A DNA stretch of 64,000 nt, taken from NCBI RefSeq assembly GCF_022899935.1, contig NZ_JALJCJ010000006.1, positions 1 through 64,000 of the forward strand, written 5' to 3'. The notes beneath the pieces were generated by a model, which saw nothing but the letters and a program-made list of their open reading frames with translations, made no database searches and had not been told where the DNA came from. The number at the start of each line of letters is the position of its first letter. Within the stretch, counting starts at the first letter, position 1. Source of the stretch: Shinella curvata (GTDB lineage Bacteria; Pseudomonadota; Alphaproteobacteria; Rhizobiales; Rhizobiaceae). A program made the position numbers and the translations under genes. Positions 26,162 through 35,620 of this stretch are shown here, one piece after another.

Positions 26162-28666
26162 CTACCATTTATATGAAAGCGTCGCGTTCACCGCGCGACG
26201 TTGGCCAAAGAACACCGTCCTGGGCATGAACCCCGGCGTAAAGTATCTCTCATCGGTCAGATTTGTACCGCTCACGAGAAGATTAAGACCTTTCAGATCG
26301 GGGTTTTTAGCGCCGAAGTCGTAAGACAGGGTTGCATCGAGGAGGGTATACCCCGCAACCTCAACCTGCGATCCATCGCTGTAATCGTGTGCGTCCAACG
26401 AACTTCCGACATAGCGCACACCTGCACCAAGGCCCAATCCCAGAAGGGCATCGCCCTGGAATTGATAGTCGAGCCACAGCGAGGCTTGATGATAGGGTAC
26501 ACCCTCCGCCCGTTTGCCGACCTTGCTGTACCCCAGATCATTCTTGTTACCCTTGGTAATACGGGTATCGGTATAGGAATAACCCGCCGCCAGATTCCAG
26601 CCTTCGGCAATCTCCCCCTTGGCCTCGAATTCGAAACCGCGCGCACGCTCTTCGCCTTGCTGCACCGCATATCCGATATTGACCGGATCTGCTGTCGATA
26701 CGTTTTGCTGGGTAATCTGGAACACGGCGGCAGAGAGAAAACCATTCCAGGATCCGGGCTGATATTTGACGCCCGCCTCCCATTGCTGCCCCGTCGTCGG
26801 CTCGAAGGGTGAGCCACTGAAGTCCGTTCCCGCGACCGGATTGAACGATGTCGAATAGCTGGCATAAGGCGCCACGCCGTTGTCGAAGAGATAACCCAAG
26901 CCAACGCGTCCCGTGAAGGCATTGTCGCGTTGTTTTGCCACGACGTCCGGACCGCCCGAGATCGTACGCGAGTTGTAGTCGTTGGATGTTGCGCGCGCGA
27001 TGTCGTAACGCCCGCCAACCGTCAGGACCCAGTTGTCGAATTTCACCTGATCCTGTGCATAGAGCCCCACTTGGGACATTCTGCCAGCCGTATCCGAACC
27101 CGCTCCGCCGTACACGAAATCGAAATTTCCATATTTCGGGTCCAGGACGTCGATCACAATATGGTTTGTCGAGTTCGTCCGCGTTTCCCGGTCCGAATAA
27201 AAGCCGTAATCGACGCCGATCAGCAAATCGTGCTGTAGCGGCCCGATATCAAGTGTGCCACCAACATTGCTATCGATCACAAATGAGTTCGATGTCTTGG
27301 GACGCTCCTGAGCCATCATGCGTGCATAATGGCCGTTGTAGAGCGCCGCGGGATAGTCATAGAAAAAGGCCGATGAAAAATCGATATCGGAATGGGTGTA
27401 CCGCGCGCTCTGCTTGAACTCCCATCCGTTATCAAATGCATGTTTGAATTCGTAACCAAGCGAAGTGTTTGCAACGTCGTAGTGGCTCTGTCCGGGAACG
27501 CCGCCATAGAAATTTGAGGGAATGCGGACAGGATCGTCGAAGATCGTATTTGCCATCGGGAAATTCTGACTGGAGCCGCCATTCTCCGTCTTCTGATAGC
27601 TTCCCAGAATGGTGAAGCTGGTTGCATCGTCTGGCTGCCAAGTCAGGGCCGGCGCGAAATATCGGCGATTGTCCGGGGAGTGATCGACCATCGTTCCGCT
27701 ATCGCGCCAAAGCCCGGTCAGGCGATACAGAAATGTCCCGTCGCCATCCAGCGCCTCACCAAAATCCAGGCCGACCTGTTTGCGGTCATAGGTACCGTAT
27801 TGAACCTGAACCTCCCGGACAGGCGTCTCGGTCGGCCGCTTTGTCACCATGTTCACGAGGCCGCCGGGTTGCATGCGACCATAGAGGACGGACGAGGGAC
27901 CTTTTACGACATCGACACGTTCCAGGGCAAATTGCTCGACAACGGTATCGTAGGGGTTGAAGCTGTTGCGCAGACCGTCTCGGTAGTAGGCGGCGTTCAC
28001 ATCATAAAAGCCCCGGATGTACGTGTCGTTCATGCCCTGGCCACCGGGCTGATCCTTGACCCGGATACCCGGTGTGTAGGAAACGATGGCGTTGAGGTCC
28101 GTCGCACCGCGCTTGTCCATTTCTTTTCGCGTGACGACATTCACCGTTTGCGGAACTTCCAGTAGAGGCGTGTCTGTTTTGGTCGCGGACATGCCGCGTG
28201 TGGCAACGATGCCGACCGTGCCATCCGAGGCACCCTCCACCGTGACGGCTTGAAGCTCTGTCGAACCGTCATCGACGCGCCCCGTGGCCCCTGTCGCTGC
28301 CGGATCGATGATCGTGACCGTGCTCGCATCGGGAAAACGGTAGGTGAGACCGGTGCCGCTGAGAAGGCGAGCGAGCGCCTGCTCACGGGTCAGTGCGCCC
28401 GAGACGGCCGTGCTTTTCTTGCCACCGACAACACTCGAAGGCAGCAGCAGGCGCAGCCCGGCGCGATCGGAAAAGAGCGTCAGCGCGGCGCCGAGATCCT
28501 GCGCGGGAATGTCGAATGCCGCGGTCGCCGACCGGGCCGTCTTGGCCTGCGCTCCGGCAATGCCGGGCGCTCCTGCCACCGCGACGCAAAACGCGGCCGT
28601 GGCAAGCCATCCCTTTTTGCGCCACGACGCGCGCGCGTCCACCTTCGTTGCTGTCATCTTGCCCAT
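26162..28666 (-). CDS. TonB-dependent siderophore receptor with N-terminal signalling domain (cassette 1)
   Basis: An outer-membrane receptor of 834 residues. After a signal peptide (WLATAAFCVAVAGAPGIAGAQA) comes an STN signalling domain (FDIPAQDLGAALTLFSDRAG), a TonB box near AVTVEG, the plug (VPQTVNVVTRKEM, GPSSVLYGRMQPGGLVNMV) and the barrel. It ends in Trp (SYKW) rather than the more common Phe. The STN domain indicates that it signals to the FecR encoded just upstream as well as importing a ferric siderophore. I chose ATG 28666; the longer frame upstream has no signal peptide. Confidence 0.92.
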   Translation of the reverse strand: MGKMTATKVDARASWRKKGWLATAAFCVAVAGAPGIAGAQAKTARSATAAFDIPAQDLGAALTLFSDRAGLRLLLPSSVVGGKKSTAVSGALTREQALARLLSGTGLTYRFPDASTVTIIDPAATGATGRVDDGSTELQAVTVEGASDGTVGIVATRGMSATKTDTPLLEVPQTVNVVTRKEMDKRGATDLNAIVSYTPGIRVKDQPGGQGMNDTYIRGFYDVNAAYYRDGLRNSFNPYDTVVEQFALERVDVVKGPSSVLYGRMQPGGLVNMVTKRPTETPVREVQVQYGTYDRKQVGLDFGEALDGDGTFLYRLTGLWRDSGTMVDHSPDNRRYFAPALTWQPDDATSFTILGSYQKTENGGSSQNFPMANTIFDDPVRIPSNFYGGVPGQSHYDVANTSLGYEFKHAFDNGWEFKQSARYTHSDIDFSSAFFYDYPAALYNGHYARMMAQERPKTSNSFVIDSNVGGTLDIGPLQHDLLIGVDYGFYSDRETRTNSTNHIVIDVLDPKYGNFDFVYGGAGSDTAGRMSQVGLYAQDQVKFDNWVLTVGGRYDIARATSNDYNSRTISGGPDVVAKQRDNAFTGRVGLGYLFDNGVAPYASYSTSFNPVAGTDFSGSPFEPTTGQQWEAGVKYQPGSWNGFLSAAVFQITQQNVSTADPVNIGYAVQQGEERARGFEFEAKGEIAEGWNLAAGYSYTDTRITKGNKNDLGYSKVGKRAEGVPYHQASLWLDYQFQGDALLGLGLGAGVRYVGSSLDAHDYSDGSQVEVAGYTLLDATLSYDFGAKNPDLKGLNLLVSGTNLTDERYFTPGFMPRTVFFGQRRAVNATLSYKW

Positions 28667-28815
28667 GAAACTGTGTCCCCTGCTCTCATCGCTGCCAGGG
28701 ACCTTCGTGCCCGCCGATCGGCTGGCCTCGCGTCCCCTCATAGCCAAGGACGAGGCGGCATCGGCGAACTTGCAGCGCAAATTTCAAGAAAGATGATTTT
28801 TCCAGTCAACAACCC

Positions 28816-29778
28816 TCACCGCAGGATCGTGACGAGCGGCAGATAGGAGATGCGGACCGGAAGCGTCGCCTCGATGGTGCGCAGGATCGCGTCAGGATCG
28901 GACAGATCGAACACACCCGTTACCTTCAGCGCGCGCAGTCGCTCGCTCAGGATAATGATCTCGCCACCGCGATAGCGCCGGATTTCGGCAACGACCTCAC
29001 CGAGAGGCTTGCCGTTGAAGATGAGTTTGCCGCGGCGCCAGGCTGTTTCACTCTCCGCATCCACGGCCTCAGCGTGCGGTGCCTGGCCGGCAGCGTAACG
29101 GACCTGATGATCGGCGCTCGCCATGACCCGTTCGCCGCCGGCCTCGTCCGTCGAGACGGCGACGGTTCCTTCGACCACCGTAACGACGACTTCAGCGGGG
29201 CGCATGTCCACGTCGAAGACGGTACCGATGGCCTGCGTCCAGCCATTCGCCGCAGCGACCACAAAGGGGCGGCTGGCATCGTGCGCCACGGAGAACGTCG
29301 CCTGGCCGTGATACAGGGTAAGCGAACGCCGGCCGGCGGTGAAATCAACGGACAGGGCCGTGCGCGCATTCAACCGCACCGTCGAACCGTCCGGCAGGGT
29401 TTCCGTCCGCTGCTCACCCGTCCCGGTCGTGTAATCGGCGAAGAGCGCAGAGCCGACAAGGCCCGACCGATAGGTTGCGAAACCAAGGAATACGACACCG
29501 GCGGAGCCGAGAAGCGCCCGGCGGGTGGTAACACGGCGTTCCCTGCCCCGCGCCTCGTTGCCGACGACACCAAGACCATGCCAGATGGTTTCGGCCTCCT
29601 CGGCCGCAAGGGCGTGTTCCGGTGAGCGCTCGCGCCATGCGGCAAAGGCCGCGTGGTCGGCATCACCGGCCTTGCCGGAACGGAGCAGCACAAGCCATTC
29701 GATCGCCTGATCGCTCAGTGCAATATCTGCCTGTTTCCGTTTTTTCCCGGACACGTCTCGCCCTCTTCCGACTTGCAT
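28816..29778 (-). CDS. FecR family anti-sigma regulator (cassette 1)
   Basis: A 320-residue FecR protein. The cytoplasmic N-terminus (AIEWLVLLRSGKAGDADHAAFAAWR) should bind the sigma factor. A single membrane segment near residues 87-105 is preceded by a twin-arginine (TTRRALLGSAGVVFLG). The periplasmic part has the FecR signature TETLPDGSTVRLNARTALSVDF and a C-terminal STN-like region. It relays receptor occupancy to the sigma factor encoded before it. A GTG at 29754 with a better ribosome site is an alternative start. Confidence 0.9.
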   Translation of the reverse strand: MQVGRGRDVSGKKRKQADIALSDQAIEWLVLLRSGKAGDADHAAFAAWRERSPEHALAAEEAETIWHGLGVVGNEARGRERRVTTRRALLGSAGVVFLGFATYRSGLVGSALFADYTTGTGEQRTETLPDGSTVRLNARTALSVDFTAGRRSLTLYHGQATFSVAHDASRPFVVAAANGWTQAIGTVFDVDMRPAEVVVTVVEGTVAVSTDEAGGERVMASADHQVRYAAGQAPHAEAVDAESETAWRRGKLIFNGKPLGEVVAEIRRYRGGEIIILSERLRALKVTGVFDLSDPDAILRTIEATLPVRISYLPLVTILR

Positions 29779-29835
29779 CTGCCTATAACAAGGACGATGC
29801 CGCCTGTCCCGATTTGCAGCGGAAGAACAAAACGA

Positions 29836-30363
29836 TCATGCGGCCGCGCGAAAATGATCACGGCAATGGCGCAGCGCCTGCGCCAGATATTTCGCCACCA
29901 TGCTCTCGGAAACACGCAACTTTCCGGCGATCTCGCGATGGGAGAGGCCATCGCAGCGGCTGAGTAGCAGGGCCTTGCGGGCTTTCGCCGGCAACTCCGC
30001 CAGCGCCAGCGCAAGAAACCGCAGCTGATCCCGGTCGATCGCAAAGACCTCCGGCGAGGGATAGGTATCGGCGATCGCCTCGTAAAGCGCGTCGTCGCTC
30101 ACGCAGCGGGCGCGATGGCGGTTTTCCCGACGGGCAAGATCGATGGCGATATTGCCCGCGATGCGCAAGAGAAGCGCCTGATGATCATGAATGACGGCAG
30201 GTTCGTCCTTCATGCGCGACAGGCGAATCCAGGTCTCCTGCATCGCCTCCTCCGCCAGTTCATGCGAACCGGTGCGGCGCTTCAAGGCGCTGCGCAGCAT
30301 CTTCCAATGCCGCAGATAGACCGACATGAGGTCGTCTTGAAGGTCGGTTGCGGAGGTGGTCAT
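29836..30363 (-). CDS. FecI-type ECF sigma-70 factor (cassette 1)
   Basis: A 175-residue ECF sigma factor. Region 2 is ELAEEAMQETWIRLSRM through LLRIAGNIAIDLARRENRHRA, and region 4 is LAELPAKARKALLLSRCDGLSHREIAGKLRVSESMVAKYLAQAL. It directs RNA polymerase to the siderophore receptor promoter when FecR is released. The start is uncertain: ATG 30363 is used, with others at 30417 and 30327. The order sigma, FecR, receptor on one strand is the classic Fec layout. Confidence 0.88.
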   Translation of the reverse strand: MTTSATDLQDDLMSVYLRHWKMLRSALKRRTGSHELAEEAMQETWIRLSRMKDEPAVIHDHQALLLRIAGNIAIDLARRENRHRARCVSDDALYEAIADTYPSPEVFAIDRDQLRFLALALAELPAKARKALLLSRCDGLSHREIAGKLRVSESMVAKYLAQALRHCRDHFRAAA

Positions 30364-30433
30364 TGCGTCGGGCTCGTGCGGGAAATCGGTGCCGAAACCG
30401 CCGATCCGATCGTACACGTCCTGACGGTTGGTG

Positions 30434-30480
30434 CCCGACCCTATAAAGTTGCATTAAAATGTCAAGTTTATAGGGTCGGG
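30434..30480. repeat. Perfect 14-bp inverted repeat upstream of sigma factor 1
   Basis: CCCGACCCTATAAA at 30434-30447 is repeated exactly, inverted, at 30467-30480 with a 19-bp AT-rich spacer. Leftward, the spacer contains TTGACA, a possible -35 box. The element lies between the end of receptor 2 and the start of sigma factor 1. No T tract follows, so an operator or promoter role is at least as likely as termination. Confidence 0.75.
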
Positions 30481-30529
30481 ATTCTTTGCTCTCTCCCCAG
30501 ACAGGCGTCCCGGCGTGTCGCCCTCAGCG

Positions 30530-33025
30530 CTAGAACTTGTAGGTACCGGTGAACATGAAGCTGCGCGGCGCGCCAATTATGTTGGCATTGTCCGTATAGC
30601 CGACGCTCTTGTAATAGGACTTGTCAAAGAGATTGTAGACGTTGAGCTTGAACTCGGTGCGCTCATTCGGCTTGTACGCCGCCATGAGATCGACAAGGCC
30701 ATAACCTCCCTGTCTGGCGTTCGTATAACCGCGCACGTTGCCTTCGATTGCGCTCTGGAACCGCGCAGAGGCACCGACACGCCAGTCTTCCAGTTCCCCG
30801 GGAAGCGTGTAGACCGTCGACAAGGTCAGCATATGCTGCGGCTTGTCGCGACCATAGCGGTCGCCCTTGAGCCCCGTCGTCGAATCCTTCGCGAAACGCG
30901 CATCGACATAGGTGTAGCCTGCAAAGACCTGCCAATCGTCGGTGATCAGACCGGAGACTTCCGCCTCGAAACCACGGCTGCGCACCGCTCCAGCGGTCGA
31001 ATAGCACTCCGGCGCGCCACCGCACGCACCTATCGGAAGCTGCACGGGTAGATTCGTCTGGTCGATCTGGAACAGGGCAAAGCTCGCATTGAACCGGCCG
31101 TCCAGCGTCTCCGCCTTCACGCCGACCTCGTAGTTGGTACCCTCGACCGGCGCCAGTAGCCCGCCTCCCGCAGCCGTATAGTTCTGCGGCTTGAAGATCG
31201 ACGTCACGCTGCCGTAGACGGTGAACATGTCGGTGACGTCATAGGTCGCGGCAACATAGGGCGTGAACCTCGCATCCGCCGAGAAGGCCGAGCTTTCCGT
31301 GTAGGTCGCGCTGCGGAAGAACGACTCGCTGTCGTACCAGCTGACCCGGCCACCCAGGAAGAGGTTCAGCGGATCCGTGATATTGAACTTTGCTGTGGCA
31401 TAGGCGCCGTAATTGACGGCATTGGCCTGCCGCTCCCAGAGATAGTTGAAGTCCGGCATCGGCACGTCGATCGACGTCTGCCAGTTGAACGGATCGAACT
31501 GATAGGGGAAGGAGGACGGCCAGCCGCCCGGCCCGTCTTCATGATTGTCGCGCCGGTAGTTGGCACCGACCGACAGTTCGTGCGTGCGGCCCAGGAGATC
31601 GAACGAACCCTGCAGGTTCGCATCCAATGCGGTCTGCTTGTGGTGATAATGATACTTGCCAACATTGTACTCCAGCACGTCCTTGGTCGGATCGAGCCGA
31701 TAGAGCGAGGCACCGAGCATGTCCATCTCGGCATCGACATAGCTGCCCTTGAGATTCAGCACCCAGTCGTTTTCGAATTCGTGCCGCACCTCACCGAAGA
31801 CATTGGTATTCTCCTTGTTCCAGTAGGTCCAGGATGGGCTGGAGCGGACGGAACGGTCGAAATCATAGAATGAGCCGTCCGGCCGGGTCGGCAGGCCGTT
31901 CCAGTCGGCGCCCGGGTTCTTCTCCTTGTTGTAGAAGCCGCCGAGCGTGAGCGTCGTCGCCTCGGTCAGGTCGGCTTCAAGAACACCGTAATAGAGCTGA
32001 CGTTTGTGCTCATAATCCTGGGTGAACGTGTTGGCGTCCTGCAGAGAGGTGACCATGCGGCCGCGCAACGTACCCGCCTCGTTGAGCGGGCCGCTGGCGT
32101 CGAGCATGCCCATGTAATCCGCCCAGCTGCCGACGGAACCCGAAACGGAGATCTGCTGCGTATCTGTCGGGCGCTTGCGCACCAGATTGATCGACGCCGA
32201 GGGGCTTCCGGCCCCCTCCAGCAGCCCGGTCGCCCCGCGCACCACCTCGATATGATCGTACATGGCAAGCGTCGCCGAGCCGACCGTATCGGAATCGTGG
32301 CTGATAGGCAGGCCATCGACCATGAGGTTCTCGACCTGGAAACCGCGCGCATAATAATTGCTGCGCTCGCCACCCGTGGCGGAGACGGTAATGCCCGTGG
32401 TGCGGCTCAGCGCATCCTCGACGGTTGTCATGCCGCCGTCCTTGATGCGCGCGCTCGTCACGACGCTGACGGATTGGGGCGTCTCCTTGATCGACAGCGC
32501 AAGCCCCGTCGCCGAACGCATCTCGCCGATCGTGTAGGATTCCGTTCCCTCCGTCATGGCACCGGTGCCTTGAACGGTGATGGGTTCCAGAACCGTCGAG
32601 CCATCCGCCGCCGCACCGAGATCGGTAAGTTCGGAGGCATCGACCAGCGCAGCGCTCGCCGGCCCGGTCACGCGAATGCGCACATTCGTGCCGGCCAGCA
32701 TCGTCTGGAGGGCTTGTGCAGGCGACATCGCCCCGGACACCGCACGCGTCGTGGTGGACCGCGCGACCTGCGAGGAATAGCCGACCTGCCATCCCGTCAC
32801 ACGGCTGAAGGCATCGACGGCCGAGGACAAGGGCTGCGCTGGGATTGAAAAACGAACGACAACAGCACCGGCTTCCTGCGCCCACGCAGCCGGCGCCGGC
32901 GCTGAGACGGCGATAACCCCACCCAGCATCGTCGATCCCGCAAGCGCAACGAGCAGCCGCGATCCCGCCACGGCTCCACGCCCGCTCACCTTGCCGCCCA
33001 ATGCCCCAAGCCCCCGATACACCAT
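30530..33025 (-). CDS. TonB-dependent siderophore receptor with signalling domain, FhuE-like (cassette 2)
   Basis: A receptor of 831 residues. A long signal peptide ends at APAAWA, followed by an STN domain (FSIPAQPLSSAVDAFSRVTG), a TonB box near PITVQG, the plug (KETPQSVSVVTSARI, YDHIEVVRGATGLLEGAGSP) and a barrel ending in TGTYKF with the usual terminal Phe. It resembles FhuE/FpvA-type ferric-siderophore receptors, perhaps for hydroxamates. ATG 33025 has GAGGG eight bases upstream and is preferred to a GTG at 33067. Confidence 0.92.
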   Translation of the reverse strand: MVYRGLGALGGKVSGRGAVAGSRLLVALAGSTMLGGVIAVSAPAPAAWAQEAGAVVVRFSIPAQPLSSAVDAFSRVTGWQVGYSSQVARSTTTRAVSGAMSPAQALQTMLAGTNVRIRVTGPASAALVDASELTDLGAAADGSTVLEPITVQGTGAMTEGTESYTIGEMRSATGLALSIKETPQSVSVVTSARIKDGGMTTVEDALSRTTGITVSATGGERSNYYARGFQVENLMVDGLPISHDSDTVGSATLAMYDHIEVVRGATGLLEGAGSPSASINLVRKRPTDTQQISVSGSVGSWADYMGMLDASGPLNEAGTLRGRMVTSLQDANTFTQDYEHKRQLYYGVLEADLTEATTLTLGGFYNKEKNPGADWNGLPTRPDGSFYDFDRSVRSSPSWTYWNKENTNVFGEVRHEFENDWVLNLKGSYVDAEMDMLGASLYRLDPTKDVLEYNVGKYHYHHKQTALDANLQGSFDLLGRTHELSVGANYRRDNHEDGPGGWPSSFPYQFDPFNWQTSIDVPMPDFNYLWERQANAVNYGAYATAKFNITDPLNLFLGGRVSWYDSESFFRSATYTESSAFSADARFTPYVAATYDVTDMFTVYGSVTSIFKPQNYTAAGGGLLAPVEGTNYEVGVKAETLDGRFNASFALFQIDQTNLPVQLPIGACGGAPECYSTAGAVRSRGFEAEVSGLITDDWQVFAGYTYVDARFAKDSTTGLKGDRYGRDKPQHMLTLSTVYTLPGELEDWRVGASARFQSAIEGNVRGYTNARQGGYGLVDLMAAYKPNERTEFKLNVYNLFDKSYYKSVGYTDNANIIGAPRSFMFTGTYKF

Positions 33026-33135
33026 GTCTACAGCCCTCAAAATTCCGGTTCGAAGGCTGTGTCGCACCGCGCGGATACATGCCTTCGATACTGAGGACGA
33101 TCGAGTTTCGGGTCGTCACAAATAAAGTTGAGTTT

Positions 33136-34149
33136 TTAACGCAAGATCAAAACACCACCCGGAAGCCGGGTGACGGAAGCGCCGGCAGAGGCCGCCAGCG
33201 TGCGGATCGCCGCCTCCGGATCATCAACGCGGTAGTTGCCGCTGACGAGACGGTTCGCGAAACGTCCCGAGACGAGCAGCACCTGTCCGTCATAGTAGCG
33301 CTGAAGCTCGGAAAGCGCGGCGCGGAAGGCCCTGTCGTGGAAGACGATGCGCCCTTCCCGCCAGGCCAGCGACTGGGCGGGATCCGCACCCGTCACCGCG
33401 GAGAGCCCCTCATCGGTGGCGATGACCATCTGGCCGGGCTCCAGTATCGCCCGCTCCCCCCGCTCCGCCCGGCGCGTAACATCCACGCGTCCGCGTTCGA
33501 GCACGATCGTATCACGCGCATCTTCCGCCAGGACGCCGAAGGCCGTGCCCTTCACTTCGACATCGGAAAAATGCCCTGCCACGATGAACGGGTGTTCCGC
33601 ATCATGCCTGACGTCGAAATAGGCCTCGCCTCCCAGCAGCGTCACGCGCCGGGCACCCTTGTCGAAATCGATCGCGATGGCCGATGCCGTGTTGAGCACG
33701 ACGGAAGAGCCGTCCGGGAGGGTGATCGTCTGACGCTCGCCGGTTGCCGTCAGGTAGTCGGACCGCCATTGCAGGAGAAGGCCGGGGATCTGCTGCCAGG
33801 CCATGGCGGCAAGAACGATTGCCGCCATAGCGGCATATCCGAGCCGCCATGGCCGGATAGGCCGACGCGCTACCGTGGTCCGGCCGGCCTGCCGGCGTTC
33901 TTCACGCTGACGATCCCGATCCGCGAGCGTCGCCAGGCGCAGCGAGGCCATGCCCTGCATCCGCACGATCTCGTCGAAGGCCTGCACCCGGTCGGGACGC
34001 CCCTCGCCCCACGCATCGAAAGCCCGAAGGGTTTCCGGCGTATCCTCGTCCTGCAAACGCAGGAACCAATCCAGTGCCTCGTCCACGGCCGGATCCGGGT
34101 GTGTGTAGGTGCCGGCCCGCTGGCGGCTGTCTGCCTGTTCGTATCCCAC
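33136..34149 (-). CDS. FecR family anti-sigma regulator (cassette 2)
   Basis: A 337-residue FecR. The N-terminal helix (AVDEALDWFLRLQDED) and RAFDAWGEGRPDRVQAFDEI form the sigma-binding part. One membrane segment near 102-118 follows a twin-arginine stretch (VARRPIRPWRLG). The periplasmic part has QTITLPDGSSVVLNTASAIAIDF. It lies between its cognate sigma factor and receptor. The start is GTG at 34149, and a 145-bp gap separates it from the sigma gene, larger than in cassette 1. Confidence 0.9.
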   Translation of the reverse strand: MGYEQADSRQRAGTYTHPDPAVDEALDWFLRLQDEDTPETLRAFDAWGEGRPDRVQAFDEIVRMQGMASLRLATLADRDRQREERRQAGRTTVARRPIRPWRLGYAAMAAIVLAAMAWQQIPGLLLQWRSDYLTATGERQTITLPDGSSVVLNTASAIAIDFDKGARRVTLLGGEAYFDVRHDAEHPFIVAGHFSDVEVKGTAFGVLAEDARDTIVLERGRVDVTRRAERGERAILEPGQMVIATDEGLSAVTGADPAQSLAWREGRIVFHDRAFRAALSELQRYYDGQVLLVSGRFANRLVSGNYRVDDPEAAIRTLAASAGASVTRLPGGVLILR

Positions 34150-34294
34150 TCAAGCCACCCGAAAATCGACGAGCCGGACGCTCGTATGATGGAGACGATC
34201 AGCCGTGCCCATCGTCACAAAAATCTCCGGCCGACAGCGCGGTACCGGCGTCAGGGAACAAGTGGGAAGGTCTGCTTCAAAAGCCATCATACCG

Positions 34295-34810
34295 CTATCC
34301 CCTTTCCAGACGCGCCAATGCATCTCGGCAATACCCCATCGCCATCTTGATGTCGTTGTAGACCGTATTGCGTGAGACGCCGAGGTGATCGGCGATTTCC
34401 TGGTAGGTGCGCCCCCCTATATGGGAAAGCGCCCAGGCCTGGCGGGCGCGTAACGGCAATTCCGCCAACGCGGCCGCGAAAAGCCGCTGGCGTTCCCGCT
34501 CGATGAGCGCCTCTTCCGGCGACGCAATGTCCTGCGGAATGTTCTCGAGGTCTTCGGCGCTCAGCCCGGCATCCTCGAACCGGTCACGCACCTTGCGATG
34601 CCGCTGATGATCGAGCGCGAGGTTCCTGGCTGTCTGATAAAGATAACTTTCGAGATGCTCGATCGGTCGCGCGTCCAGAGCCTTCCGTGTCTTCACGTAG
34701 GTTTCCTGCGCGAGATCCTCCGCCGTCTGAGGGTCGCGCACGATGCGCATGACGGTCCACAGGAGCGAACGGCGGTGCCTTGCGAATATCGCATTGAGCG
34801 CGGCTGACAT
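34295..34810 (-). CDS. FecI-type ECF sigma-70 factor (cassette 2)
   Basis: A 171-residue ECF sigma factor. Region 2 includes PQTAEDLAQETYVKTRKAL and YLYQTARNLALDHQRHRKVRD; region 4 includes LPLRARQAWALSHIGGRTYQEIADHLGVSRNTVYNDIKMAM. It differs clearly from sigma factors 1 and 3 in the region 4 recognition helix, which suggests separate promoters. It is divergent from sigma factor 3 across a 222-bp intergenic region containing an inverted repeat. Confidence 0.9.
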   Translation of the reverse strand: MSAALNAIFARHRRSLLWTVMRIVRDPQTAEDLAQETYVKTRKALDARPIEHLESYLYQTARNLALDHQRHRKVRDRFEDAGLSAEDLENIPQDIASPEEALIERERQRLFAAALAELPLRARQAWALSHIGGRTYQEIADHLGVSRNTVYNDIKMAMGYCRDALARLERG

Positions 34811-34853
34811 GCCCTATTCCAACACTGTGCCGTGCGAAAGCCATCGGCCTCGA

Positions 34854-34880
34854 AAAACATGATTATTACATGCATGTTTT
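34854..34880. promoter_or_regulatory. Inverted repeat between divergent sigma-factor genes
   Basis: AAAACATG (34854-34861) and CATGTTTT (34873-34880) form an 8-bp perfect inverted repeat with an AT-rich 11-bp spacer. It lies 44 bp upstream of sigma factor 2 and within the shared promoter region with sigma factor 3. A site for an iron-responsive repressor is plausible, though it does not match the Irr or Fur consensus sequences I know. Confidence 0.5.
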
Positions 34881-35032
34881 GCCTATTGGCGGATTTCGAA
34901 AAAGAAGGCAAGTCTCCAGCCGCTCGGCATGCGCCGTGTCGAATTGTCGGACTTGCCACGGATTGCGAACGACGCGAAATCTGGATAATGCAATTCAAGA
35001 AATCCCATGATTGGAAGAACTGACCAGCCAAA

Positions 35033-35539
35033 GTGACGGTTAAATCGCTGAAGGGGCTGTTCCTCGCGCATCGGCGGGAGCTGCAAGCCTATCTCACCAA
35101 CAAACTCAAGGACGCGGAAGCGGCCGCGGATCTGACGCAGGAGGCGTTCCTCCGCTATGTCGAACAGGATTCGGCGGGCGGCGCGACGGTCCTGCACAGC
35201 CGCTCCTACCTTTACCGCACGGCGCACAACCTCGCAGTCGATCATGTTCGCCAGCAGGCTCGCCGCAGAACAGACGCGACAGCCGTCGATGACATGGCCG
35301 ACATAGCCGACGACCGCCCGACACAGGAAGACGAGGCCGACGCGAGGCAGAGGCTGGACCGACTGCGCTCTGCTGTGGCCGAACTGCCGGAGCGAACCCG
35401 GCAGGTCTTCGTTCTCAACCGGATCGAAGGGCTGAGTTATGCCCAGACCGCCGAACGCCTCGGCGTATCGGAAAGCTCCGTACAGAAACATCTCGCCAAG
35501 GCGCTGCTGCATGTTACGCAACGCCTTCGGCCGCAATAG
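35033..35539 (+). CDS. FecI-type ECF sigma-70 factor (cassette 3)
   Basis: A 168-residue ECF sigma factor starting at GTG 35033. Region 2 has AEAAADLTQEAFLRYVEQD and SYLYRTAHNLAVDHVRQQARR; region 4 has VAELPERTRQVFVLNRIEGLSYAQTAERLGVSESSVQKHLAKAL. It heads a rightward set of sigma factor, FecR and receptor, mirror image to cassette 2. The ribosome site is weak, suggesting low translation. Confidence 0.88.
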   Translation: MTVKSLKGLFLAHRRELQAYLTNKLKDAEAAADLTQEAFLRYVEQDSAGGATVLHSRSYLYRTAHNLAVDHVRQQARRRTDATAVDDMADIADDRPTQEDEADARQRLDRLRSAVAELPERTRQVFVLNRIEGLSYAQTAERLGVSESSVQKHLAKALLHVTQRLRPQ

Positions 35540-35620
35540 AAAAAAGCTGCCGGATATTACCGGATCGCGCCGAGTTGCACGTCCTATTGTGGACAGCGCC
35601 CGGCTGGCGGCACATAAGAC

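Noticed and set aside
30450-34875. TGA-N9-GCA strings near sigma factors 1 and 2 as RirA-type iron boxes
   Set aside because: They miss the TGA-N9-TCA consensus by one base and such short motifs occur often by chance.
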